A DNA stretch of 63,381 nucleotides. Source: Natrinema mahii. GTDB taxonomy: Archaea > Halobacteriota > Halobacteria > Halobacteriales > Natrialbaceae. Positions within the stretch are counted from its first letter, which is position 1. Each line of letters begins with the position of its first letter. This document shows, piece by piece, positions 17,597 to 26,694 of the stretch. The DNA lies in NCBI GenBank assembly GCA_000690595.2, contig JHUT02000012.1, positions 22,660-86,040 of the forward strand. Reading direction: 5' to 3'. The notes under the pieces were generated by a model that was not told the DNA's origin, searched no databases, and saw only the letters and a list, made by a program, of their open reading frames with translations. Made by a program: the position numbers and the translations under genes.

Positions 17597-19072
17597 ATGG
17601 CCGACTCCGACTCCCGCCCGAACGTCCTGTTCGTCCTCACCGATCAGGAGCGATACGACGCCAGCGCGCCCGACGGGCCCCCGGTCGAGACCCCGACGAT
17701 CGACGCGCTCTCGAGCGAGGGGGTCCGCTTCCAGCAGGCGGTCACCCCGATCAGCATCTGCTCGAGCGCTCGCGCGTCGCTGCTGACCGGGCTGTTTCCC
17801 CACGGGCACGGAATGTTGAACAACTGCCACGAGCCCGACGCAATCCGCGAGGATCTCCCCGACGGGCTGCCGACGTTCTCGGAGGAACTCGTCGCGGCCG
17901 GCTACGACCTGACCTACACCGGCAAGTGGCACGCCGGCCGCGATCGGACGCCCGCCGACTTCGGCTTCTCGTATCTCGGCGGGAGCGACACGCACCACGA
18001 CGACATCGACGAGGCGTTCCGCGAGTACCGCAGGGAGCGGGGCACGCCCGTCGACGAGGCCGACCTCGAGGCGGAGATCTACACCGGGGCGGATCCCAGA
18101 GACGGCGACGAGGGGACGTTCGTCGCCGCGAAGACGACCGTCGACGTCGAGGAGACGCGCGCGTACTTCCTCGCCGAACGGACGATCGACGCGATCGAGT
18201 CTCATGCCGACGGCGACCGGGACGGTCCGTTCTTCCACCGAACGGACTTCTACGGGCCCCACCACCCCTACGTCGTCCCCGAACCGTACGCCTCGATGTA
18301 CGATCCAGACGACATCGAGCCGCCCGATAGCTACGCCGAAACCTACGAGGGGAAACCGCGCGTCCACGAGAACTACCTCGCCTACCGCGGCGTCGCGGGC
18401 TTCGAGTGGGAGCTGTGGGCCGAGGCGCTCGCGAAGTACTGGGGCTTTCTCACGATGATCGACCACCAGCTCGAGCGGATCCTCGCGGCCCTCGACGACC
18501 ACGGGCTGGCCGACGAGACGGTCGTCGTCCACGCCTCCGATCACGGGGACTTCGCCGGGAGCCACCGCCAGTTCAACAAGGGGCCGCTGATGTACGACGA
18601 TACCTATCGGATCCCGCTGCAGATCCGCTGGCCCGGCGTCACCGACGGCGCGACCTGCGAGACGCCGGTCCACCTCCACGACCTCGCGGCGACGTTCCTC
18701 GAGATCGCCGACGTGCCCGCTCCCGAGAGCTTCGATGCGCGGAGCCTGGTCCCGCTGCTCGAGAACGGGGGCGAACCGCCCGCTGCCCTCGAGTGGCCCG
18801 ACTCGACGTTCGCCCAGTACCACGGCGACGAGTTCGGCCTCTACAGTCAGCGGATGGTCCGGACGGCGGCGTACAAGTACGTCTACAACGGCCCCGATAT
18901 CGACGAACTGTACGACCTCGAGGCCGATCCCGCCGAACTGCAAAACCTGATCGATCACCCCGAGTATGCGGACGCCCGACGGGAAATGCGCGAGCGGCTG
19001 ATCGAGTGGATGGACGAGACGGCGGACCCGAACCGGTTGTGGGTGAGCGGCGTCCTCGAGAACGCCTCGTAG
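17597..19072 (+). CDS. Sulfatase-like hydrolase/transferase
   Basis: A 491-residue alkaline-phosphatase-superfamily enzyme that should hydrolyse sulfate esters or a related ester. The start NVLFVLTDQERYD carries the first metal aspartate. ISICSSARASLLTG is the modification region, with Cys at residue 55, and GKWHAG and HASDHGDF are further conserved metal and substrate segments. There is no signal peptide, so it is probably cytoplasmic. Oddity: the canonical CxPxR is here CSSAR, lacking the proline that guides formylglycine formation, so activity as a true sulfatase is uncertain; it could be a phosphonate monoester hydrolase-type enzyme. It is a single gene. Confidence 0.85.
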   Translation: MADSDSRPNVLFVLTDQERYDASAPDGPPVETPTIDALSSEGVRFQQAVTPISICSSARASLLTGLFPHGHGMLNNCHEPDAIREDLPDGLPTFSEELVAAGYDLTYTGKWHAGRDRTPADFGFSYLGGSDTHHDDIDEAFREYRRERGTPVDEADLEAEIYTGADPRDGDEGTFVAAKTTVDVEETRAYFLAERTIDAIESHADGDRDGPFFHRTDFYGPHHPYVVPEPYASMYDPDDIEPPDSYAETYEGKPRVHENYLAYRGVAGFEWELWAEALAKYWGFLTMIDHQLERILAALDDHGLADETVVVHASDHGDFAGSHRQFNKGPLMYDDTYRIPLQIRWPGVTDGATCETPVHLHDLAATFLEIADVPAPESFDARSLVPLLENGGEPPAALEWPDSTFAQYHGDEFGLYSQRMVRTAAYKYVYNGPDIDELYDLEADPAELQNLIDHPEYADARREMRERLIEWMDETADPNRLWVSGVLENAS

Positions 19073-19089
19073 CGTTGTTTTTCAGAACA

Positions 19090-19340
19090 TGCGGTGGCGC
19101 GCGCCGTCTGCCGATCGAGCGCTAGCGAGAGCGGCCGATACCCTCGTGCGGGGTCGTCGCGAGTGAAACGAGCGACTGCTTGGAAGATGCTCCGCATCTT
19201 CCAGTGGATGAGCGAGCGACTGAAGGGAGCGAGCGTTATCGCGGGATCTGGTCCCACGAACCATGATAACAAGTGCTACGCACCCGTGAGCAGCAATCGG
19301 TTGGGGAGGGTGTGGCCGCTCCGTGGTGCCACGATAGCAG
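19090..19340 (+). repeat. Dispersed intergenic repeat, copy A (longest, internally expanded)
   Basis: Starts with the family opening tgcggtggcgcgcg and ends with the family close gtgccacgatagcag. The middle is expanded by an exact 9-bp hairpin (arms 19192-19200 and 19204-19212) and by a further 60 bp or so before the shared ggttggggagggtg block. The rest of the 435-bp spacer before 19508 shows no gene. Confidence 0.7.
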
Positions 19341-19507
19341 CGCGCTCCCTGTTGTCGTCGTCTGTACCGAGAGCGGAGTGTTCAGTCGACTTTTCGCTTG
19401 AAGCACCGACTCCACGACACGATCTCAGAACGGAAGCGTACGTTTACGGTGCCGAAGCCGATACCATCGTCTATGATCGCCGCCACCGACGAGACGGGGG
19501 GACAGCG

Positions 19508-19945
19508 ATGACGCGCGACGACACCGACGACTCGCCCGCCGACCTCCGCGAGCGGGCCGCCCGCGACGAGGAGATCGCCGACGCCCTCGAGGACCTCCTC
19601 GAAGAGTTGCGCGACGAGGACATCAAAGGGTCGCGCCTCGAGGGCCTGTTCGACGAGGTCAGCTCGAGCAATCCGAACATCTGGAACATCGTCTCGGCCT
19701 TTATCGACGTCGAGGACGGCGAAGCGGTCGTCACCGACGAGTCGAAACTGGCACAGGGCAGCTGGGCCCCCGAGATCGTCGACGGCTGTGACACGCTGAT
19801 CACCCTCGAGATCGAGTACGGGATGATGCCCGACGAGTTCGCCTACACCGCCGGGAAGAAGCTGCAAACGCGGATCGAGGAGTTCCGCGAGCGGGCGGCC
19901 GAGGCGCGCGAGCGGGCCGCCGAATTCGAGGAGTCGGCCGACTGA
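19508..19945 (+). CDS. Haloarchaeal conserved protein of unknown function
   Basis: A 145-residue acidic protein. The N terminus (about 1-40) is a charged helix, and the middle carries the conserved-looking NPNIWNIVSAFIDVEDGEAVVTDESKLAQGSWAPEIVDGCDTLITLEIEYGMM. The last 35 residues form a coiled-coil-like helix rich in Arg, Glu and Ala. No catalytic motif is apparent. The ATG at 19508 is chosen; further upstream the frame runs into the repeat element and is not protein-like. It converges with the JAMM protease gene. Confidence 0.6.
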   Translation: MTRDDTDDSPADLRERAARDEEIADALEDLLEELRDEDIKGSRLEGLFDEVSSSNPNIWNIVSAFIDVEDGEAVVTDESKLAQGSWAPEIVDGCDTLITLEIEYGMMPDEFAYTAGKKLQTRIEEFRERAAEARERAAEFEESAD

Positions 19946-19962
19946 TCGCGTAGCCGGCCGTC

Positions 19963-20397
19963 TCACTCGCCGACGACTTGCTCTCGCTCGAACCGATCGC
20001 CGGGAGCGTCGGCTCCGTCCCCGCCGGTCCGCCACCGCCACGACCCCACCGCGAGGGGCTCGAGCGAGACGATCACGTACGACCGATCGGGCCAGGTCGC
20101 CCGTGCAGTATCGGTTGCGCTCGGCCGCGCCGGGCCGCGGGGATGGGAGTGATAGAAACCGACGATCGCCTCGCCGCGGTCCTCGAGCCGATCGAAGATC
20201 GCGAGTTGCTGTTCGGGATCGATCTCGTATCTGGTCCGGGGGGTCTCGGCGACGTTTGCGGCCGGGTACTGCGACGCCACGCGGCTCCGTCCGTCGGGGT
20301 CGTACGCGCCGCCGAGGACGCCACAGATCTCCGTCGGGTCTCCGTCGCGGGCGCGCTCGAGGATCGCCGCCCGAATCCCGGCCGGCAGGACGATCAC
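19963..20397 (-). CDS. JAMM/MPN+ metalloprotease (desampylase-like)
   Basis: A 144-residue JAMM-fold zinc isopeptidase. The complete motif is present: Glu23 in PTEICGVLGG, His83 and His85 in YHSHPRG, Ser93 and Asp96 in the following SATD. Haloarchaeal relatives such as HvJAMM1 remove SAMP ubiquitin-like proteins from conjugates and make free SAMP for sulfur transfer to molybdopterin and tRNA, which makes a desampylase the best guess. The start codon overlaps the stop of the upstream cobalamin-binding gene by 4 bp. The alternative is a JAB-domain protein acting in cofactor sulfur chemistry. Confidence 0.85.
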   Translation of the reverse strand: MIVLPAGIRAAILERARDGDPTEICGVLGGAYDPDGRSRVASQYPAANVAETPRTRYEIDPEQQLAIFDRLEDRGEAIVGFYHSHPRGPARPSATDTARATWPDRSYVIVSLEPLAVGSWRWRTGGDGADAPGDRFEREQVVGE

Positions 20398-21386
20398 GGT
20401 CGCGAGTCGACCCCGGCTCGAGCGTCGGGATCGGCGGTGTCGCCCTCGCTCGCCGGCGCGACCCCCTCGAGGTCCGCGAACGGGACCGCGACCTCGGGGT
20501 CGGGGCCGTCAAATCGTTCGGGGTGGACGATCGGTGCCAGCGCCTCGAGGGTGTCGACCAGCCGCGGGCCGGGCCGGTTGAGGTAGTGGTCGCCGTCCAT
20601 CGCCCAGACGCGTTCTTCCCGGACCGCCGTCAGTTCACCCCAGCCGTCACGTTCGGTCAGATCCGTCGCGTTCCGCGCGATCTGCTCGAGGCCGAACCCA
20701 CAGGGCGCAACGATCAGCACCTCGGGGTCGTACGCCCGGATCTCGTTCCATTCTCGGGGACGCGAGCGCGCGCCGGCGTCGGCCAGCCCGTACTCGCCGC
20801 CGGCCCAATCGACGAGTTCCTCGGTCCAGTGGCCCGCGACCATGACGGGGTCGGTCCAGTCGAGGATCGCCACGCGCGGGCGGTCCGCCGGCGGGATAGC
20901 CGCCGTCCGCTCCCGGACCGCCTCGAGCCGGGCTTCGAGGTCGGCCCGTAGCTCTCGAGCCCGCTGCTTGCGGTCGATCGCCGCGCCGATCCGTTCGACG
21001 TCGTCCAGCACGTCGCCGACGCTGTGGGGATCGGTCGGGACGATCTCGGGGGTCGCATCGATGCGGTCGACGGCGTCTTCGATCACTGCCTCGTCGACCG
21101 CACAGACGTCACACATCCCCTGCGTGACGACGGCGTCGGGCTCGAGGGCGTCGAGCGTTTCCACGTCGACGTCGTAGACGCCGGCCTCGGTGTCGGCGGT
21201 CTCGAGGACTTGGCGGTCGATCTCGGCGCTCGAGGCCGACTCGTCGGCGTCGATCCGAGAGCGCGTGACGGCGGGCGCGTCCGCGGCCGCCGCCGGGTAG
21301 TCGCACTCGTGGGAGACGCCGACCGGCTCGCGGCCGAGCGCGGCGACGATTTCGGTGGCGGATGGGAGCGTCGTAACGGTTCGCAT
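20394..21386 (-). CDS. Cobalamin-binding protein, BtuF-like
   Basis: A 330-residue periplasmic-binding-fold protein of the FeIII/cobalamin type. MRTVTTLPSATEIVAALG and GVSHECDYP are typical of the cytoplasmic-looking BtuF homologues in haloarchaea, and the segment DAVVTQGMCDVCAVDE contains a CDVC pair characteristic of this subgroup. There is no signal peptide or lipobox, so either it is anchored by partners or works inside the cell in cobinamide salvage. No BtuC or BtuD permease genes lie adjacent. Translationally coupled to the JAMM gene (4-bp overlap). Confidence 0.8.
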   Translation of the reverse strand: MRTVTTLPSATEIVAALGREPVGVSHECDYPAAAADAPAVTRSRIDADESASSAEIDRQVLETADTEAGVYDVDVETLDALEPDAVVTQGMCDVCAVDEAVIEDAVDRIDATPEIVPTDPHSVGDVLDDVERIGAAIDRKQRARELRADLEARLEAVRERTAAIPPADRPRVAILDWTDPVMVAGHWTEELVDWAGGEYGLADAGARSRPREWNEIRAYDPEVLIVAPCGFGLEQIARNATDLTERDGWGELTAVREERVWAMDGDHYLNRPGPRLVDTLEALAPIVHPERFDGPDPEVAVPFADLEGVAPASEGDTADPDARAGVDSRP

Positions 21387-21479
21387 GGTCGTCCGTAGGG
21401 GGCGAGCGGTCAAAAACGGCGGGCTCGAGGAACGACGACTCGAATGGTATCGGTAGCTCGAGAGGAGGGACCTGTTTGT

Positions 21480-21620
21480 TCTGCTATCGTGGCAACACGG
21501 AGGAGCCACGCCCTCCCCAGCCGATTCACTCGCTCCTGTCAGTCGCTCGCTCATCCCTCGCGCAATGTCGGGTCGCGGTTCGTCATTGACTCACCGCGCC
21601 CCAGCGCGCGCCACCGCGTG
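21480..21620 (-). repeat. Dispersed intergenic repeat, copy B
   Basis: Minus-strand copy running from the family close (ttctgctatcgtggc) to the opening (gcgcgcgccaccgc). Its variable stem is gggtcgcggt at 21570-21579 opposite accgcgcccc at 21593-21602, with 9 of 10 pairs kept. It fills most of the 326-bp spacer between the cobalamin-binding protein and the moeA fusion gene. Confidence 0.75.
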
Positions 21621-21712
21621 CCGGGTGACTGGTTTAGGACGATCCGTTCCTCACTGCGACGGCCACGCCGATAGCTCTCGAGCGGCCGAGAACTGGTCGA
21701 AAGGACTCGCTG

Positions 21713-23578
21713 CTATCGCTGCGCCGACGACACGTCCGAAAGCGCCGCCTCGAGTTCCCGGACCCCTTCCTTCTCAGTTCGATCCGGATTCGCGAGGACC
21801 CGCACCGGCTGCTCGCCGAGCCGGACGAACCCGAGATCCAGCCGGTCGGCGGTCTCGCGCAGGCCCAGCCCGGCGTCGGCGTCGCCCGCGATGACCTTCC
21901 GGGCGGGGCTCTCGTGGGCGCGCAGCCCCAGCTCGAAGCCGTCGATCGCGTCGACGATCTCGTGGCGGTCCACCCCCCGTTGCTCGGCGAGTTCGGCCAC
22001 CGCCGCGCCGAGACTCGAGCGCAGTCCGGAGTCCGTCGTCCGGTTAATAAAGCGCAGGTCGCGATCGACCAGATCGGCCAGCCCCTCGAGTTCGGCGGGG
22101 TTGCCCGCGGGGACGACCAGCCCCCACTCGCGCTCCCAGCGGCCGAGTTCGACCGCTGCGAACTCCGGGTCGGCGGGGCCAGCGACGACGGCCGCGTCGG
22201 GGACGCCGTCCCGGAGCCGCCGCAGGCCGGGCCGGCTGCCCACCGAGAGAGAGCGGGGGTTCTCGAGGCCGTCGAGAAGCCGGGCGAACGTCGGGTCGTC
22301 CTCGCCGACGGCAAACAGCGTCGGCGGCCGCACGTCCGGCGAAAAGAGTGTGACCGTGACGGGTTCGCCTTTCTCGAGGTAGTCGGTTTCGGGGCCGACC
22401 TCGACGACGCCGTCGGCGTCGGCGAGGCTGGTGGTCGCGCCGCTGCCCTTGTCGACGGGGTAGACGAGCGTCTCGCCGTCGCCGCTCTCGACCAGACCGA
22501 CCGGCATGAGCCGATGGCGGCCCTCTTCGTATCGCTCTTGCCTGGCGAGGCGTCCGGAGACGGTCGCCGACGCGGGTTCCGGGACGCCGGCGGCCTCGCG
22601 GATCGCCGGCGCGACGAAGGTCCGGAACACCATCATCGCGGAGACGGGGTAGCCGGGAAGGCCGACGTAAGCGCTGTCGTCCAGCCGGCCGATCAGCATC
22701 GGCTTCCCCGGCTTGACGCTCACGCCGTGGAGCAACAACTCGCCTTGCTCCTCGATGACCCGGTAGATGACGTCGACTGCGCTCGCGCTGGTCGACCCCG
22801 AGGAGAGGACGAGGTCGCACTCGTCGGCCGCGGTCCGCAAGATCTCCTCCATCTCCGATTGCTCGTCGCCGGCGTGGGGGTAGAGTACAGCCTCGCCGCC
22901 CGAATCCTCGACCCCCGCGGCGATCGTGTAGCTGTTGACGTCGTAGATCTCGCCGCGGGAACTCTCGAGGGCCTCGCCCGGTCGCACGAGTTCGTCGCCC
23001 GTCGAGACGATGCCGACCCGCGGTTTCGCCCGAACCGGCACCTCGTCGACGCCCAGCGCCGACAGCAGGCCGATGTCTCGAGGCGTGATCGTCGTCGCGG
23101 GGCCGAGCGCGCGCTCGCCCGCGGCGACGTCCGCGCCGGCGAACATGACGTTGTCGCCGGGCGCGACCGAGGTGCGGACCAGAACCTCGCTCCCGTCTGA
23201 CGCCGTATCGGTTCGCTCGACCGGCACCATCGCGTCGGCACCGTCGGGCATCACCGCGCCGGTCGAGATCTCGGCGGCCTGTCCCGACTCGAGCGCCACG
23301 TCTGGCTTCTCGCCGGCGTGGACCGCGCCGACGATCTCGAGGCGGGCGGGATCGGCCTCGTCCGCGCCGAACGTGTCCCGTGCCCGGAGCGCGTAGCCGT
23401 CCAGACTCGCCCGGTCGAAGCCGGGAACGTCGAGTTCGGCGTCGAGTCGCGCCACGAGAACCCGGCCGCGGGCGTCTTCGAGCGGGACGCGTTCGACGCC
23501 GCCCTCGAGGGACAGCGAGTCGATCGCCGCCCGCGCTTCGTCGGGGGTGGCGAGATCGCGGAACTCCTTGCGGTTCAT
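21713..23578 (-). CDS. MoeA molybdotransferase fused to C-terminal periplasmic-binding-like domain
   Basis: A 621-residue fusion. Residues about 1-400 are MoeA: the N-terminal DARGRVLVARLDAELDVPGFDRASLDGYALRA, GAVMPDGADAMVPVE, GIVSTGDELVRPGE, the MPT-binding region SSGSTSASAVD and the C-terminal GLPGYPVSAMMVF. MoeA inserts molybdate or tungstate into adenylylated molybdopterin. Residues about 410-620 form a type-2 periplasmic-binding (LysR/ModA-like) domain, as in archaeal MoeA fusions, presumably sensing molybdate or cofactor. The ATG at 23578 is chosen by the family start. It is divergent from the serine hydrolase gene. A second, unfused moeA lies 1.5 kb further on. Confidence 0.88.
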   Translation of the reverse strand: MNRKEFRDLATPDEARAAIDSLSLEGGVERVPLEDARGRVLVARLDAELDVPGFDRASLDGYALRARDTFGADEADPARLEIVGAVHAGEKPDVALESGQAAEISTGAVMPDGADAMVPVERTDTASDGSEVLVRTSVAPGDNVMFAGADVAAGERALGPATTITPRDIGLLSALGVDEVPVRAKPRVGIVSTGDELVRPGEALESSRGEIYDVNSYTIAAGVEDSGGEAVLYPHAGDEQSEMEEILRTAADECDLVLSSGSTSASAVDVIYRVIEEQGELLLHGVSVKPGKPMLIGRLDDSAYVGLPGYPVSAMMVFRTFVAPAIREAAGVPEPASATVSGRLARQERYEEGRHRLMPVGLVESGDGETLVYPVDKGSGATTSLADADGVVEVGPETDYLEKGEPVTVTLFSPDVRPPTLFAVGEDDPTFARLLDGLENPRSLSVGSRPGLRRLRDGVPDAAVVAGPADPEFAAVELGRWEREWGLVVPAGNPAELEGLADLVDRDLRFINRTTDSGLRSSLGAAVAELAEQRGVDRHEIVDAIDGFELGLRAHESPARKVIAGDADAGLGLRETADRLDLGFVRLGEQPVRVLANPDRTEKEGVRELEAALSDVSSAQR

Positions 23579-23688
23579 ACCCGTTCTTGGAGCGCCGCGG
23601 CTAAAAACGTCGGTCGACTCGCGGACGGTTGCCTGCGAGATGTTCTCATACGACAACCGTTAAACGTCCGCCCGGAGAGTACCGTGCC

Positions 23689-24816
23689 ATGTCACGGATC
23701 TCCGAGCGGGACCGCGAGCGCATCGCCGATCTCTTCGATCGCCACCTCGAGGCCGGCCTCCATCACGGGGCCCAACTCGCCGTCTACGTCGACGGCGAAC
23801 CCGAGATCGACCTCGCCGGTGGCGTCGAGGCCCCGGACGGTCCCGCGGAAACCCGCGAGACGCGGCATATCCTCTTCTCGAGTACGAAGCCCTACGCCGC
23901 GGTGACGCTGCACTCGCTGGTCGAGGAGGGCGAACTCGCCTACGACGACCGGGTCGTCGATCACTGGCCCGAGTTCGCCGACGCGGGGACCGCAAAGGCC
24001 GAGATCACGGTCCGGCAGGTACTCAGTCATACGTCGGGGCTCAACCGCGGCGAGATCGACGACCGGCCCGACCTCTGGGGTGACTGGGACGCCGTCGTCG
24101 AGACACTCGAGGCGATGGAGCCGAACTTCACGCCCGGCGAGACGCCGGCCTATCACGCGCTGACGTTCGGCTGGCTGGTCGGCGAACTCGTCCGGCGGGT
24201 ATCGGGAACGCCGATCGAGCAGGCCGCCGAAGAGCGGGTCTTCGACCCGCTCGGACTGGACGACACCGGGATCGGTCTGCGCGACGACGAGGACGACGAC
24301 GTCGCGACCCTGGTCGGCTTCGAGCCGTTCGACCGCTGTCGCGACCCCGACGAGGGGCTCGGAAAGAACGCCGAGGTCGCAGCACCGTTCAACTCCGAGG
24401 AGGTCCACCGCGCGGTGATCCCGGCCGCCAACGGGATCGGCACCGCCGGCGACATGGCCCGCTTCTACGCCTGTCTGGCCAACGGCGGCGAACTCGAGGG
24501 GACGCAGTTGCTCGAGTCCGAGACGGTAAAACGGATGACGCAGGTGCAGGCCGAGACCGAGGCCGACGGCACGATCGGCCGCGAGGGCCGCTTCGCGCTT
24601 GGCTTCTGGAAGGGTGGGACGACGGTCGCGCCGTACGGCTCGCTCTCGCCCGAACGCGTCTTCGGCCACGCGGGGCTGGGCAGCAGCGTCGGCTGGGCCG
24701 ACCCCCAGGAAAACGTCGGCTTCGCCTACGTGACCAACGGCGTCCGGGACGGCTCCTACGAACACGTCGCCCGCGTGAACGCGCTTGGGGACGCGGTTCG
24801 ACACGCGATCCGGTGA
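23689..24816 (+). CDS. Serine hydrolase, class C beta-lactamase-like (EstB type)
   Basis: A 375-residue penicillin-binding-fold esterase. The catalytic SxxK is SSTK at residues 64-67 (ILFSSTKPYAAV). The second-motif tyrosine lies in ETPAYHALTFGWLVGELV, and the third motif appears as GHAGLGSS near residue 325. No signal peptide is present, so it is cytoplasmic. Family members cleave esters, amides or D-peptides; archaea lack murein, so the natural substrate is unknown. It sits between two moeA genes with no evident functional link. Confidence 0.85.
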   Translation: MSRISERDRERIADLFDRHLEAGLHHGAQLAVYVDGEPEIDLAGGVEAPDGPAETRETRHILFSSTKPYAAVTLHSLVEEGELAYDDRVVDHWPEFADAGTAKAEITVRQVLSHTSGLNRGEIDDRPDLWGDWDAVVETLEAMEPNFTPGETPAYHALTFGWLVGELVRRVSGTPIEQAAEERVFDPLGLDDTGIGLRDDEDDDVATLVGFEPFDRCRDPDEGLGKNAEVAAPFNSEEVHRAVIPAANGIGTAGDMARFYACLANGGELEGTQLLESETVKRMTQVQAETEADGTIGREGRFALGFWKGGTTVAPYGSLSPERVFGHAGLGSSVGWADPQENVGFAYVTNGVRDGSYEHVARVNALGDAVRHAIR

Positions 24817-24880
24817 GCCGACGACTCGCCGTCGTGAGAGCTCGCCGATACTTTATGTGATCCGAGACCCAAGCGAGGGT

Positions 24881-25036
24881 ATGCCACACGACCAGGACAT
24901 CGAAGGCGAGAACGATCCGGAGTCCGTATCGACCTACGAGTGTCTCGAGTGCGGCGACGTCGTCGAATCGACCACGCACCCCGGCGTCTGCGACTGCGGC
25001 GGCGAGTATCAGAACCGGGCGAAGTCCCTCGAGTAG
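24881..25036 (+). CDS. Rubrerythrin-like (zinc knuckle) small protein
   Basis: A 51-residue protein with the knuckles CLECG and CDCGG spaced about 14 residues apart, followed by EYQNRAK, which matches the haloarchaeal rubrerythrin-like domain proteins. These are tiny metal-binding proteins without the diiron helix bundle; function unknown. A TATA-like tttatg lies about 28 nt before the ATG at 24881. Confidence 0.75.
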   Translation: MPHDQDIEGENDPESVSTYECLECGDVVESTTHPGVCDCGGEYQNRAKSLE

Positions 25037-25112
25037 GCGCGACGCGATTTCGGCGGCGATTCTGTGGCGCGTGTCCGGACTGCGGCCTCGGTCGTGCAGT
25101 CACGGGGTCGTC

Positions 25113-26432
25113 TCACGAGTGCTGCTCCCAGTCTTCGACGGCGACCGTCTCGCCGGCCGGAATCCCCTCCCGGTCGTCGTCGACGACGACCCAGCCGTCG
25201 GCCAGGGCGACGCTCGAGAGGACGCCCGACCCGCTCGCTCGCGTCGGGATCGCCTCGTAGCGGGGCTCGTCGGTGCCGAAGTCGTCGCCCTCGCGTTCCT
25301 CGAGTCGCACCCGTGCGAACGTCCGCGTCCCGGGTTCGCTGGGAATCTTGCGCTCGAGGCGGGCCCGCGTCGTCGGGTGGGGATCGGGCGTGGTGCCCTC
25401 GAGCCACCGCAGGACCGGCCGGAGGAACTGAACGGCGTTGACGATGCAGGCGACGGGATACCCCGGCAGCGCGAGGACGGGGGTGTCCTGGACGATCCCC
25501 AGACAGACCGGGTGGCCGGGCTTGAGCCCGACGCCGTGGACCAGTACCTCGCCCAAGTCGTCGATCACCTCCGGCAGCAGATCGCGCTCGCCGACGCTCG
25601 AGCCGCCGGTGGTGACGACGACGTCTTTGGTCAGATCGCGCTGGATCGCCACGCGCAGGGACTCGGGGTCGTCGGTGACAACGTCGCGGTAGGTCGCCCT
25701 CGCGCCCCAGCGCTGGGCCAGCCGCGAGACGGTCAGCCCGTTGGTCTCGATCACCTCGCCGGGATCGGGATCGCCCGCCACGAGTTCCTCGCCGGTCGGC
25801 ACCACGCCCACCGTGGGCTGTTGGGCCACCGCGACGCGGCCGTAGCCCGCCGAGCGAAGGAGGCCGAGGTCCGACGGCCGGAGCCGGTGGCCCGCGTCGT
25901 AGAGGTGCTGACCCTCCTCGACGTCCTCGCCGACGGGCGCGACGTTTTCCCCCTCCGCGAGGGCGTCCTCGACCTCGAGTTCGCCGACGGATTCGCGTTC
26001 GGTGACCCGTTCGATCATGACGACGGCGTCGGCTCCCGCCGGGAGCGCGCTGCCGGTGTGGACCCGCGCGGCCGCACCGGGCTCGATCCGGTCTGCGGTT
26101 GCGTGGTCGCCCGCGGCGTCGGCACCGTCGGCCGGTTCCGTGAATCGCAGCACTTCCGGGGAGCGCTCGCTGGCCCCGAAGGTGTCCGCGGCCCGAACGG
26201 CGTAGCCGTCCATCGCCGCCCGTTCGTAGTGGGGGACGTCGCGGGCCGATTCGACGGGCGCGGCGAGGACGCGGCCGTCCGCGCGATCGACGTCGACGGT
26301 CTCGGTTCCGCAGGGTACGTCTCCCTCCTCGCCGTCCCCCACGACCGCCTCCTGCAAAATCCGGCGCGCCTCGTCGACCGGCGTCCGAACCTTGAACCCG
26401 GCCTCCGTGCGCTCGCGGTCGGCTCCTTCCAT
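25113..26432 (-). CDS. moeA: Molybdopterin molybdenumtransferase MoeA, unfused
   Basis: A 439-residue MoeA. The substrate-binding N-terminal domain has ESARDVPHYERAAMDGYAVRAADTFGAS, then PAGADAVVMIE, GVVPTGEELVAGD, TGGSSVGERDLLP and the domain-ending ALPGYPVACIVNAVQFLRP. The start at 26432 gives a 20-residue N-terminal extension before the domain. It catalyses insertion of molybdate into MPT-AMP. The pair of MoeA forms in one neighbourhood suggests separate handling of molybdenum and tungsten, or one with a regulatory domain (inference). Confidence 0.9.
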   Translation of the reverse strand: MEGADRERTEAGFKVRTPVDEARRILQEAVVGDGEEGDVPCGTETVDVDRADGRVLAAPVESARDVPHYERAAMDGYAVRAADTFGASERSPEVLRFTEPADGADAAGDHATADRIEPGAAARVHTGSALPAGADAVVMIERVTERESVGELEVEDALAEGENVAPVGEDVEEGQHLYDAGHRLRPSDLGLLRSAGYGRVAVAQQPTVGVVPTGEELVAGDPDPGEVIETNGLTVSRLAQRWGARATYRDVVTDDPESLRVAIQRDLTKDVVVTTGGSSVGERDLLPEVIDDLGEVLVHGVGLKPGHPVCLGIVQDTPVLALPGYPVACIVNAVQFLRPVLRWLEGTTPDPHPTTRARLERKIPSEPGTRTFARVRLEEREGDDFGTDEPRYEAIPTRASGSGVLSSVALADGWVVVDDDREGIPAGETVAVEDWEQHS

Positions 26433-26510
26433 ACCCTGAATCGGGTCGCCGGAGGCCAAAAGCGTGGGGGAACCCGCCGTCCGATACCGCCGTTCGTGGA
26501 GCGTTCGACG

Positions 26511-26648
26511 TGCGGTGGCGCGCGCTGTCGGCCGACCGAGCGCTAGCGAGGACGGCCGAGAACATTGCGCGAGGGATGAGTGAGCGACTGAACGGAGCGA
26601 ACGAATCGGCTGGGGAGGGCGAGGAAATCCCTGTTGCCACGATAGCAG
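26511..26648 (+). repeat. Dispersed intergenic repeat, copy C
   Basis: Runs from tgcggtggcgcgcgctg to ttgccacgatagcag. The variable stem is tcggccg at 26528-26534 paired with cggccga at 26553-26559, all 7 pairs intact. A conserved middle block, ttgcgcgagggatgagtgagc, and the block aatcggctggggagggc follow. Confidence 0.8.
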
Positions 26649-26694
26649 GACGCTTCTCTCTCTCTCCAGTCGACTATCTATTCAGGTCGACCAT

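Noticed and set aside
17519-18958. 479-codon minus-strand frame over the sulfatase gene
   Set aside because: Val/Arg/Asp-rich shadow without domains; the sulfatase frame carries metal motifs.
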